From: Nocardia mexicana NBRC 108244
Lineage (GTDB): Bacteria > Actinomycetota > Actinomycetes > Mycobacteriales > Mycobacteriaceae
DNA length: 64,000 bases
Assembly (NCBI RefSeq): GCF_001613165.1
Contig: NZ_BDBV01000062.1
Span: 62,001-126,000, forward strand
Reading direction: 5' to 3'
The notes under the pieces are model-generated. The model was not told the DNA's origin. It did not search any database and worked only from the letters and a program-made list of their open reading frames with translations. A program made the translations under genes and the position numbers. This document shows, piece after piece, positions 36,895 through 44,791 of the stretch (positions within the stretch are counted from its first letter, which is position 1; every line of letters begins with the position of its first letter).

Positions 36895-37659
36895 TCAGGT
36901 CGTCAGCAATCGCACCACGGCGATCAGGCCGACCACGACGATCACCCCGCGCAGCACGGTCGGCGGCATCCGCCGCCCCACCGTCGCCCCGAGTTGCCCG
37001 CCGATGATCGAGCCCACCGCGATCAGCGCGACGACCTGCCACGCCACGTCCGCGACGAATACGAAGATCAGCGCCGACAGCGCGTTCACCAGCAGCGCCA
37101 GGAAGTTCTTCACGGCATTGAGCCGCTGCAGCTCCTCGTGCACGAAGACCCCGAGCAGCCCGATCAGCAGCACGCCCTGCGCCGCGCCGAAGTAGCCGCC
37201 GTAGACGCCGGTCGCCAGCACCGCCAGCCACAGCAGCAGCCCGCCGTGTTCGGGCGCGGAGCCATCGGCCTCGCGCCGCTGCTTCACCCACTTCGACAGC
37301 CGCGGCTGCACCACCACCAGCACCAGCGCGGCGATGATCAGCACCGGGACGATCGCCTTGAACGCCGACTCCGGCAGCTGTAACAGCAGCACCGCGCCGA
37401 TCGCGCCGCCCACCAGGGACGCCGCACCGAGCCGGAGCAGTCGGGCGCGCTGACCGGCGAGTTCGCGCCGATAGCCGACAACCCCGCTGAGCCCGCCCGG
37501 CACCAGGCCGATCGTGTTCGAGACATTGGCCGTCACCGGCGGATAGCCCAGCGCCAGCAGCACGGGAAAGGTGATCAGCGTGCCGGAGCCCACGATCGTA
37601 TTGATGCATCCGGCCGCGATACCCGCCCCGAAGACGGCCAGCTGGTCCAGCAAGGTCAT
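36895..37659 (-). CDS. TSUP (TauE/SafE) family membrane transporter
   Basis: 254 residues with about 7-8 membrane helices and two internally repeated halves. The family signature GIAAGCINTIVGSGTLITFPVLL opens the protein and YGGYFGAAQGVLLI opens the second half. These permeases move sulfite, sulfonates or other sulfur compounds. ATG 37659 is chosen from the family start; the frame is open to 37746. It converges on cds1, which suggests a sulfur connection, but they are not co-transcribed. Confidence 0.87.
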   Translation of the reverse strand: MTLLDQLAVFGAGIAAGCINTIVGSGTLITFPVLLALGYPPVTANVSNTIGLVPGGLSGVVGYRRELAGQRARLLRLGAASLVGGAIGAVLLLQLPESAFKAIVPVLIIAALVLVVVQPRLSKWVKQRREADGSAPEHGGLLLWLAVLATGVYGGYFGAAQGVLLIGLLGVFVHEELQRLNAVKNFLALLVNALSALIFVFVADVAWQVVALIAVGSIIGGQLGATVGRRMPPTVLRGVIVVVGLIAVVRLLTT

Positions 37660-37772
37660 GCGCTTCGTTCCTATCGACGTCCCGTCGGACCGAGTCGGTA
37701 CAAGCGTGTGTGCCGCAGACGCTATAGGTAGGACGAATTGACGCACCGTGTGGGGTGTGCGGCAGGCCGGAC

Positions 37773-37802
37773 TTTTACCCCTGGATCGCGCACCTGTAAA
37801 CT
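37773..37802 (+). promoter_or_regulatory. Likely leuA promoter
   Basis: TTTTAC (37773-37778) and TAAACT (37797-37802) spaced by 18 bases; the -10 fits the actinobacterial TANNNT pattern. Transcription would begin near 37809, only a few bases before the ATG of the leader peptide at 37813, so the leader peptide would be nearly leaderless. Confidence 0.55.
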
Positions 37803-37812
37803 CGCGACCATC

Positions 37813-37854
37813 ATGCAGCGGGCACTCCTTCTCGGCCGCCGCGACGGGGTCTGA
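37813..37854 (+). CDS. Leucine leader peptide of leuA
   Basis: A 13-residue reading frame, MQRALLLGRRDGV, with three consecutive leucine codons (CTC CTT CTC at 37825-37833). It lies 86 bases upstream of leuA and overlaps the first arm of a 10-bp hairpin. Three Leu codons in such a short peptide in front of the first leucine biosynthesis gene is the expected design of a transcription attenuator. Leucine attenuators in front of actinobacterial leuA have been predicted by comparative work. Confidence 0.8.
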   Translation: MQRALLLGRRDGV

Positions 37855-37909
37855 ACGGACCGGCTCCCGTCGCGGGGTTCAGCTGTGCCGGTCGACCCAA
37901 GTACTTGGG
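37839..37909 (+). promoter_or_regulatory. Leucine attenuator RNA of leuA
   Basis: Alternative pairings are visible. CCGCGACGGG (37839-37848, inside the leader peptide frame) pairs perfectly with CCCGTCGCGG (37866-37875). GACCGGC (37858-37864) pairs with GCCGGTC (37887-37893), and CTGAAC (37851-37856) with GTTCAG (37877-37882); these compete with each other. A perfect 14-nt palindrome CCCAAGTACTTGGG follows (37896-37909). Ribosome position on the Leu codons would decide which form folds. Which hairpin terminates is not clear, since no T-tract is present. Confidence 0.7.
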
Positions 37910-37940
37910 ACACACCAAACCCACACTCTCGGAGAATCGC

Positions 37941-39755
37941 ATGTCACCCGCTGACGCCTTCGTATCCGGATCGCGCACCATCACCGCGCCGTCCAAGCCC
38001 GCGCCCGCCGACCAGCCCGCGTGGAACAAGCAGCGCAATTCCTCGATGCCGAGCTATCGGTACCGGCCCTTCGCCGAGGAGGTGCCGGGCGGCGTCGCCG
38101 AGCCGGTCCCGTTCGACCGCACCTGGCCCGACAAGATCATCGATCGGGCCCCGGCGTGGTGCGCCGTGGACCTGCGCGACGGCAACCAGGCCCTGATCGA
38201 CCCGATGAGCCCGGCCCGCAAGCGCCGCATGTTCGACCTGCTGGTGCGGATGGGCTACAAGGAGATCGAGGTCGGCTTCCCGTCGGCCAGCCAGACCGAT
38301 TTCGACTTCGTCCGCGAGATCATCGAGGACGGCGCGGTGCCCGATGACGTCAGCATCCAGGTGCTGACCCAGTGCCGCCCGGAGCTGATCGAGCGCACCT
38401 TCCTGGCCTGCCAGGGCGCGCCGAACGTGATCGTCCACTTCTACAACTCGACCTCCATCCTGCAGCGCAAGGTGGTGTTCCGCGCCGATCGCGAGGCCGT
38501 GAAGAAGATCGCCACCGATGCGGCGGCGCTGTGCCTGCAGATCGAGCAGCAGTACCCGGACACCAACTGGCGCTACGAGTACAGCCCGGAGTCCTACACG
38601 GGCACCGAGCTGGATTACGCCCGCGACGTCTGTGACGCGGTCTCGGCGATCATCGCACCCACCCCCGACAAGCCGATGATCATCAACCTGCCCGCGACCG
38701 TCGAGATGGCGACCCCGAACGTGTACGCCGACTCGATCGAGTGGATGAGCCGCAACCTGGCCCGCCGCGATTCGATCGTGCTGTCGCTGCACCCGCACAA
38801 CGACCGCGGCACCGCCGTGGCCGCCGCCGAACTGGGCTACCAGGCGGGTGCGGACCGCATCGAGGGCTGCCTGTTCGGCAACGGGGAGCGCACCGGCAAC
38901 GTCTGCCTGGTCACGCTGGGCATGAACCTGTTCTCCCGCGGCGTGGATCCGCAGATCGACTTCTCCAATATCGATGAGATCCGCCGCACCGTCGAGTACT
39001 GCAACCAGCTGCCCGTGCACGAGCGCCACCCCTACGGCGGCGACCTGGTCTACACCGCGTTCTCCGGCAGCCACCAGGACGCCATCAACAAGGGCCTGGA
39101 CGCCATGAAGGTGGCCGCCGACGCCGCCGACTCCGATGTCGACGACATCACCTGGGAGGTCCCGTACCTGCCCATCGACCCGAAGGACGTGGGGCGCACC
39201 TACGAGGCCGTGATCCGGGTGAACTCGCAGTCGGGCAAGGGCGGCGTCGCCTACATCATGAAGACCGACCACGGTCTGGCGCTGCCGCGGCGGCTGCAGA
39301 TCGAGTTCTCGCAGGCGATCCAGAAGATCACCGACGGCGAGGGCGGCGAGGTCACGCCCAAGGAGATGTGGGACGTCTTCGCCGAGGAGTACCTGAACCC
39401 GATCGTGCCGCTGGAGCGCATGCGCCAGAAGGTGACCGCGTCCGAAACCGACGGCGGGACCGATCACATCGATGCCGTGGTGAAGGTGGACGGCGTCGAG
39501 CAGGAGATCTCCGGCGAGGGCAACGGCCCGCTCGCGTCGTTCGTGGATGCGCTGTCGACCATCGGCTACGACGTGCGGGTGCTGGACTACTCCGAGCACG
39601 CCATGTCCGCGGGCGACGACGCACAGGCCGCGGCGTATGTCGAATGTGCCGTCGGCGACAAGGTCTCGTGGGGTGTCGGCATCGCGACCTCCATCACCAC
39701 GGCGTCACTGCGCGCCGTCGTCTCCGCGGTGAACCGCGCCCAGCGGAACGTCTGA
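37941..39755 (+). CDS. leuA: 2-isopropylmalate synthase
   Basis: 604 residues. It condenses 2-oxoisovalerate with acetyl-CoA in the first committed step of leucine synthesis. The catalytic TIM barrel (about 60-380) has the family start AVDLRDGNQALIDPM and the metal/His segment SLHPHNDRGTAVAAAELG. A linker follows, then the LeuA allosteric domain (about 480-604) that binds leucine; the repeat variation seen in M. tuberculosis LeuA is absent. ATG 37941 follows GGAGA by 6 bases. Expression is probably controlled by the leucine attenuator upstream. Confidence 0.97.
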   Translation: MSPADAFVSGSRTITAPSKPAPADQPAWNKQRNSSMPSYRYRPFAEEVPGGVAEPVPFDRTWPDKIIDRAPAWCAVDLRDGNQALIDPMSPARKRRMFDLLVRMGYKEIEVGFPSASQTDFDFVREIIEDGAVPDDVSIQVLTQCRPELIERTFLACQGAPNVIVHFYNSTSILQRKVVFRADREAVKKIATDAAALCLQIEQQYPDTNWRYEYSPESYTGTELDYARDVCDAVSAIIAPTPDKPMIINLPATVEMATPNVYADSIEWMSRNLARRDSIVLSLHPHNDRGTAVAAAELGYQAGADRIEGCLFGNGERTGNVCLVTLGMNLFSRGVDPQIDFSNIDEIRRTVEYCNQLPVHERHPYGGDLVYTAFSGSHQDAINKGLDAMKVAADAADSDVDDITWEVPYLPIDPKDVGRTYEAVIRVNSQSGKGGVAYIMKTDHGLALPRRLQIEFSQAIQKITDGEGGEVTPKEMWDVFAEEYLNPIVPLERMRQKVTASETDGGTDHIDAVVKVDGVEQEISGEGNGPLASFVDALSTIGYDVRVLDYSEHAMSAGDDAQAAAYVECAVGDKVSWGVGIATSITTASLRAVVSAVNRAQRNV

Positions 39756-39763
39756 ACAGCGGC

Positions 39764-39793
39764 GGAACCGCCCTGCGCCCGCGGGGCGGTTCC
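39764..39793 (+). terminator. Hairpin terminator after leuA
   Basis: Ten-base stem GGAACCGCCC (39764-39773) with GGGCGGTTCC (39784-39793) and a 10-nt loop, starting 9 bases after the leuA stop. No T-tract follows. Confidence 0.65.
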
Positions 39794-39960
39794 CTCCGGA
39801 GGGCGGCGCGGATTCGAGTTGTCCACATGTGGATAACTCCGCCTCGCCGCTGGTACCGACCTGGTCCGCGACGGCACGGGCGACTGCCCAGCGTGCTAGT
39901 TTTGGGGAGCATTCAGCGCCGAGCTCTCTGCTCGAAACAACCCGAGCAGATGGGGGAAAC

Positions 39961-42072
39961 GTGACACCTAACGACAACTCGACCTCACCACCCTGGTTGC
40001 AGAACCACAGTGTGGACGTGACCGCCGAGCAGGAAGATCCCACCTCGAAGCCGGTGCACGACGAACAGGCCGACGATGCCGAGGCCGCCCGGGCCGACGC
40101 CGGGTCGCCGCCTGCTCCGGACACGGAGTCCACCGACTCCGATTCGGCGCACGAAGAGCAGGCCGCGGGCATCCTTCCGCCCGTTCCGGATTCGATCGAA
40201 CAGACCACGTTCCAGCCGCCGTACGGCCAGGAGCAGCAGTTCGGTCGCTTCTCGCCGCCGCAGCAGCCGGGCTTCGCACCGCCCGGGCCCTACGGCCCGC
40301 CCGGCAGCCCGTACCCGCCGAACCAGGGTTTCCCGCCGGGCGGCGGGTTCCCGATGCCAGAGCAGGGTGGCCCCTTCGTGCCTCCGGGCGAGCAGAACCA
40401 GTTCGCACCTCCCGGTGAGGGGCAGTTCCCGCCCCCGGGCGAGCACGGCCAGTTCCAGCCTCCGGGTGAGCAGGGGCATTTCCCGCCTCCGGGGGACCAC
40501 GGTCAGTTCCCACCCCCGGGTGAGCACGGCCAGTTCCTGCCCCCGGGCGAGCAGTTCCCACCCCCCGGCGAGCACGGTCAGTTCCCGCCCCCGGGTGATC
40601 AGGGGCAGTTCTCGCATCCGCCGACGGGCCAGTACGCGCCGCCCCCGGGCGAGCCTGCCGAGCAGTACGGCTCCGCGCCCGGTGGTGCGGGAGATCCGAA
40701 CTCGTTCGCGCCGGCATCCTATGGCGAGGTGCGTCAGGAGATCGGCGCCGACGGCATGGTTCGGCGCGTCTTCGACGAGGACCAGCCGCCCGCCCCGCCG
40801 CCGGGTCCGGAACAGTCGGGCGGGGGCAGCGAACAATACAGCTGGGCGCCGCCGCCACTACCGCCGCAGCAGCCGCCGCGACCGCCGCAGCCGTCGTATC
40901 AGCAGCCGCCGCAGCAGCAGTCGCACGACAACTGGCAGGGCGGCCCGCCGCAGCAGCTGCCCTCGGGCTTCCAGCAGCACCCGGCGCAGCCGGGGCCTCC
41001 CGGGCAGTCGATCGGCGATCTGAATCTGCTCAAGCGGCAGCGCCGCGCGCCCCGCAGCGGATGGCGCAAGGCCGTGCACAAGGTCACCGGCGGTGCGATC
41101 AATCCGGGCGAGGCGCCGGCCGATGTCGTCCAGCGCGAGCTCGTCGACCGGGTGAACGAGCCGGTGCGCGGTGACTACCGGATCGCGATCCTGTCGCTGA
41201 AGGGCGGTGTCGGCAAGACCACGACCACCGTCGGCCTGGGATCCACCTTCGCCTCGTCGCGCGGCGACCGGGTCATCGCCATCGATGCCAACCCGGACCT
41301 CGGCACGCTCGCCCACCGGGTGCCCCGGCAGACCCGCTCCACGGTGCGAAACCTGCTGGAAGACCAGCACATCAGCCGCTACTCCGATGTTCGGGCACAC
41401 ACCTCCCAGGCGCCCAGCCGCCTGGAAGTGCTTGCCAGCGAACAGGATCCGGCGGTGTCGGAGGCCTTCAGCGAGGCCGACTACCGGCGCGCGATCGGCA
41501 TCCTGCAGCAGTTCTACAACATCATCCTCACCGACTGCGGCACCGGTCTGATGCATTCGGCGATGAAGGGTGTGCTCGATCTCGCCAGCTCGCTGATCCT
41601 GGTCACCTCACCGGCGATCGACGGCGCCCGCAGCGCCTCGGCCACGCTGGACTGGCTTGAGCATCACGGTTACGGCAAGCTGGTCGAGCGAACGGTGGTG
41701 GTGGTCAACGCTTCTCGCCGCGGCGCCTCCACGGTCGACCTGGATCAGCTGCGCAAGCTGTTCCTGGACCGCACCCGCGCCGTCCAGGTGGTCCCGTTCG
41801 ACGATCACCTGGCCGAGGGTGCGGAGATCGATCTGGAACTCGTCGGCAAGCCGACCCGCACCGCCCTGCTGGAACTGGCGGCCATGGTCGCCGACGACTT
41901 CGGCTACCACGTCCCGCAGCCGCCGTTCCCCGGCCCGCACACCCAGTACTCCGGCCCGCAGCAGGGCGGCTACCCGAGTTCCCAAGGCCCGCAAGGCCAG
42001 TACCCGGGTTCCTACCCAGGCCAGGACCCTTACCCGAGCCACGACCGCTACCCGGGCCCCCAGGGCTACTAA
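39961..42072 (+). CDS. EspI-like MinD/ParA-family ATPase with Pro-rich head
   Basis: About 703 residues. The first 370 residues are Pro/Gly/Gln/Glu-rich and include about eight nearly tandem nonapeptides (FPPPGEHGQ; 40380-40615). The C-terminal half is a deviant-Walker ATPase: KGGVGKT at 414-420, IDANPDLGTLA, and a switch-like IILTDCGTGLMHSA. This layout matches EspI and related proteins linked to type VII (ESX) secretion in mycobacteria, yet no other ESX gene is in the window, so it may act on its own. GTG 39961 is chosen because GGGGGAAAC precedes it and the acidic head starts there. A strong terminator follows. Confidence 0.85.
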   Translation: MTPNDNSTSPPWLQNHSVDVTAEQEDPTSKPVHDEQADDAEAARADAGSPPAPDTESTDSDSAHEEQAAGILPPVPDSIEQTTFQPPYGQEQQFGRFSPPQQPGFAPPGPYGPPGSPYPPNQGFPPGGGFPMPEQGGPFVPPGEQNQFAPPGEGQFPPPGEHGQFQPPGEQGHFPPPGDHGQFPPPGEHGQFLPPGEQFPPPGEHGQFPPPGDQGQFSHPPTGQYAPPPGEPAEQYGSAPGGAGDPNSFAPASYGEVRQEIGADGMVRRVFDEDQPPAPPPGPEQSGGGSEQYSWAPPPLPPQQPPRPPQPSYQQPPQQQSHDNWQGGPPQQLPSGFQQHPAQPGPPGQSIGDLNLLKRQRRAPRSGWRKAVHKVTGGAINPGEAPADVVQRELVDRVNEPVRGDYRIAILSLKGGVGKTTTTVGLGSTFASSRGDRVIAIDANPDLGTLAHRVPRQTRSTVRNLLEDQHISRYSDVRAHTSQAPSRLEVLASEQDPAVSEAFSEADYRRAIGILQQFYNIILTDCGTGLMHSAMKGVLDLASSLILVTSPAIDGARSASATLDWLEHHGYGKLVERTVVVVNASRRGASTVDLDQLRKLFLDRTRAVQVVPFDDHLAEGAEIDLELVGKPTRTALLELAAMVADDFGYHVPQPPFPGPHTQYSGPQQGGYPSSQGPQGQYPGSYPGQDPYPSHDRYPGPQGY

Positions 42073-42089
42073 CCACTCCACACCATCAC

Positions 42090-42120
42090 CGCGGCCGCCG
42101 GACACCCTCCGGCGGCCGCG
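42090..42120 (+). terminator. Terminator after the MinD-like gene
   Basis: A perfect 12-bp stem (CGCGGCCGCCGG at 42090-42101 with CCGGCGGCCGCG at 42109-42120) and 7-nt loop, 17 bases after the stop, followed by TCGTTGT. Confidence 0.8.
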
Positions 42121-42127
42121 TCGTTGT

Positions 42128-42387
42128 CCCCAACCCCCGCACCCCGTGCTCGTTCCCGCACCTCCTACAACACGTGCAACCAGTGCGTGAACACGCACGG
42201 GGTGCGCATCAGCACCGCAGACCGGCAGCGGGTGCGGGAAGCCCGGGGACCACCCGCCGGCGGTACCGAACCCCTTGCGCCACAACGAATTGTGTTCCGG
42301 GTTGGCGCACCCTTTGCTCGGCCATGCACCCCTTGCAGCGCGTGCAGGGAGTGCGAGAACGAACACGGGGTGCGAGAAGACTTGGGG
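42128..42387. repeat. 260-bp structured inverted-repeat element
   Basis: This element fills most of the 380-bp gap between the MinD-like gene and the LysR gene. Ends CCCCAA (42128) and TTGGGG (42382) are inverted. Just inside, 22-bp arms (42140-42161 and 42351-42372) match in inverted orientation at 20 of 22 positions. A third copy lies at 42184-42207 in direct orientation to the right arm (about 20 of 24). Inside are further hairpins: CACAA-CGAA-TTGTG near 42290 and CCCTTGCA…TGCAGGG near 42330. There is no coding frame. It looks like a non-autonomous mobile element or a structured RNA. Confidence 0.6.
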
Positions 42388-42452
42388 GTCAGGAGGTTCG
42401 GTGGAGTGAGGGGGGTCGGCGGCGGTGGCGGCGGTTCGGAAGGCGTGGGGGT

Positions 42453-43373
42453 TCAGTGGGTTTGGTGGGTGGGGAGGTCGGAAGCTGTGACGGCTCCGGC
42501 GGCGGTGCGGAAGGCGTTGAGGACCGTGGCTATGGCCGGGCGGCTTTCGGCGTGGGGGCGGGTGGCCAGTTCGTAGAGGCGGGCGGAGCGGACACCGGCG
42601 AGGCGCAGCACCGCTAGCTCGGGGTGGCGGACGGAGAATCGGGGCATGAGTGCGACACCGTAGCCCGATGCGACCAACTCCTCGATTACGAGAAAATCGT
42701 TGAGCCGCTGTGCAATTCGTGGTTGCACGCCGGTGACCGTGGCGATCGAGCGCAGCACGTCGTCGACCGGGAATCCGCCGCGCACGCTCAGCCAGGTCTC
42801 CTCGGCCAACTCGGCGGGTACCACCGCCCCGTGATCGGCCAACCGGTGCCCGGGCGGGACGACGACATCGATCGGCTCGCGCATCAGGACAGTCGCATGC
42901 ACCCGCGGACCGGCGATCGAGGACGCGCGCTCGTCGCGGTGGGTCAGCACCACGTCGTAGTCGGCGAGCAGCCGGGGGACCTCGGTCGGCGGCACGTCCT
43001 CGTCGCGCGCGGTGACCTCGACGCCACTACCGGCCAGCGCGGCCAGCACGCGCGGCAGCAGCAGTGCCGCGCCGGACGGGAACAACGCCACCCGCACCCG
43101 CCCGCGCGGCGAACGCCGATACAGCGCCATCTCGGCCGCGGCCCGTTCCATCGCGGCCAGCACGTCGTCGGCGCGCACCACCAGCGCCCGCCCCGCATCG
43201 GTCAACCGCACCCGGCGCCCGTCCGGCTCCAGCAGCGCCACCCCGGCCTCGCGCGCCAGCACCTTCAGCTGCTGCGACACCGCCGACGGCGTCATGGACA
43301 GCGCCCGGGCCACCTCCGCAACCGTCCCGCGATCCGCGAATTCCCGCAGCACCCGCAGCCGCTCGACCCCCAT
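42453..43373 (-). CDS. LysR-family regulator
   Basis: 306 residues from ATG 43373. The N-terminal winged helix-turn-helix (VERLRVLREFADRGTVAEVARALSMT split around AEVARALSMTPSAVSQQ) is LysR-like, and a substrate-binding domain with PSGAALLLPRVLAAL follows. It is divergent from an EamA permease 369 bases away, the usual arrangement for a regulator and its target, so it probably controls that exporter. The frame is open to 43586; the extra 71 residues would be encoded by 21-bp tandem repeats and have no family similarity, so I exclude them. Confidence 0.85.
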   Translation of the reverse strand: MGVERLRVLREFADRGTVAEVARALSMTPSAVSQQLKVLAREAGVALLEPDGRRVRLTDAGRALVVRADDVLAAMERAAAEMALYRRSPRGRVRVALFPSGAALLLPRVLAALAGSGVEVTARDEDVPPTEVPRLLADYDVVLTHRDERASSIAGPRVHATVLMREPIDVVVPPGHRLADHGAVVPAELAEETWLSVRGGFPVDDVLRSIATVTGVQPRIAQRLNDFLVIEELVASGYGVALMPRFSVRHPELAVLRLAGVRSARLYELATRPHAESRPAIATVLNAFRTAAGAVTASDLPTHQTH

Positions 43374-43429
43374 GAACACCCCGCCACCATCCACCGATGC
43401 GCCCCCGGGCATCCGCTGGTCACGCGGCC

Positions 43430-43554
43430 CGTTCCGAGATCCGCCCGGGTCGTTCGCAGGTCCGCCCGGCTCGTTCGCAGGTTCGCCCTGCCCATTCACA
43501 GGCCCGCCCGGCCCGTTCGAGAGTTGCCCCGCTCGTCCGATGGCTCGCCCCACG
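43430..43554. repeat. Six 21-bp tandem repeats upstream of the LysR gene
   Basis: Units start at 43430, 43451, 43472, 43493, 43514 and 43534 (consensus CGTTCGCAGGTCCGCCCGGCT, one unit short by a base). The period is seven codons and stays in frame with the LysR gene, giving heptapeptides such as NEPGGPA and NDPGGSR if translated. Most of the 368-bp divergent gap (43374-43741) is this repeat plus an AT-rich promoter stretch. Confidence 0.75.
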
Positions 43555-43682
43555 CGGCTACGGGGTGGTCCGAATCGGCTGCGCAACGTCTGCCGTCGGC
43601 CGTGATGCCGGGCGTCGGACGCTCGCGAAAATGCTTTGGAGCAAGCGCTGACCGTTCCCTCGGCATACTTCAGTTTTACTAC

Positions 43683-43719
43683 ACTAATTGTCCAGATATA
43701 TTAGATTGTTCTTATTAGT
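43683..43719. promoter_or_regulatory. AT-rich divergent control region between LysR and EamA genes
   Basis: Arms ACTAAT (43683-43688) and ATTAGT (43714-43719) are exact inverted repeats around a very AT-rich centre (ATATATTAGA). AT content is far above the surroundings. This is a plausible promoter/LysR-binding region just upstream of the EamA start at 43742. Confidence 0.5.
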
Positions 43720-43741
43720 TGCGAACTTCATCATTAGCGGC

Positions 43742-44695
43742 GTGAGTTACCGCGATCGCCTGCTCGGACTGGCCGTCGTCGTGCTGTGGGGCCTGAACTT
43801 CCTGGCCCTGCATGTGGGCCTCGAGCATTTTCCGCCGTTCTTCTTCGCCGCCCTGCGGTTCGCCGTGCTCGCGGTTCCGGTGGTCCTGCTGGTCCCGCGG
43901 CCGCAGGTGCCGCTGCGGTGGCTGCTGCTCTACGGCGTCGGGTTCGGCATCGCGCAGTTCGCATTCCTGTTCACCGCCATGCGGGCGGGCATGCCGACGG
44001 GGCTGGCCTCGCTGGTGCTGCAGTCCTCGGCGCCGTTCACCGTCGTGCTGGGCGCGCTGTTCCTGCGCGAAAGGCTGCGCGCGATTCAGGTCCTGGGCCT
44101 GGCGGTGGCCGTGCTCGGCATGGTCGTGATCGGCTGGGACCGCGCCCACCACGCCACCCTGCTGCCGGTCCTGCTGACCTTGGCCGCCGGTCTGGGCTGG
44201 GCCTTCGGCAATATCGGGTCACGGCTGGCGGCCGCGGGCGGCGACGGCCGGAAGGTGGATCCGCTGCATCTGGCGCTGTGGATGGCGGTGGTGCCGCCGG
44301 TGCCGATGTTCGCGCTGTCGGCCCTCGTCGAGGGCCCGGCCACGGGACTGCACGCCGTGGCGGACTCGTTCACGGCCGACGGCTGGCCCGCCCTGGTCGC
44401 GCTCGCCTACACCGCGGTGCTGGCCACGGTGGTGGGCTCGGGCCTGTGGACCTATCTGATGGGCCGCTATCCGGCCGGTGCGGTCGCCCCGCTCACGCTG
44501 CTGGTGCCGGTGGTGGGGATCGGCGCGTCCTGGGCCTTCCTCGGCGAGCAGCCGACGGCATGGTCGCTGGTGGGCGCGGTGATCGTGATCGCCGGGGCCT
44601 TCGCCGCGACCTCCGCGGGCCGGGTGCGGCTCGGCCGCCTGACCGAGCGTGCGGCTCCGGCCGCCGTGGAGGTGGAACTGGCCGTCAGCAAGTAG
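43742..44695 (+). CDS. EamA/DMT-family permease
   Basis: 317 residues with ten membrane helices in two EamA halves; the first has LRFAVLAVPVVLL and the second AVAPLTLLVPVVGIGASWAFLGE, the classic signature. It exports amino acids or other metabolites (like RhtA/YdcZ kin). The substrate is unknown. GTG 43742 matches the family start (SYRDRLLGLAVVVLWGLNF). It is divergent from a LysR gene that likely controls it. Confidence 0.88.
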   Translation: MSYRDRLLGLAVVVLWGLNFLALHVGLEHFPPFFFAALRFAVLAVPVVLLVPRPQVPLRWLLLYGVGFGIAQFAFLFTAMRAGMPTGLASLVLQSSAPFTVVLGALFLRERLRAIQVLGLAVAVLGMVVIGWDRAHHATLLPVLLTLAAGLGWAFGNIGSRLAAAGGDGRKVDPLHLALWMAVVPPVPMFALSALVEGPATGLHAVADSFTADGWPALVALAYTAVLATVVGSGLWTYLMGRYPAGAVAPLTLLVPVVGIGASWAFLGEQPTAWSLVGAVIVIAGAFAATSAGRVRLGRLTERAAPAAVEVELAVSK

Positions 44696-44791
44696 TCGGC
44701 AAATGGCTTGTGTCAATCGGGATTTCGGACCTACCGGGCCGGACGCCGGAGTCGAGCGCTTACAGTAGGCCCCGGCTTGGAGGTCCGATAG

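Noticed and set aside
37660..37940. T-box riboswitch for leuA
   Set aside because: No T-box consensus (AGGGUGGNACCGCG); the three-Leu leader peptide and competing hairpins explain the region better.
43374..43586. N-terminal extension of the LysR regulator
   Set aside because: The extra 71 residues come from 21-bp repeats, without family similarity; kept only as a finding.
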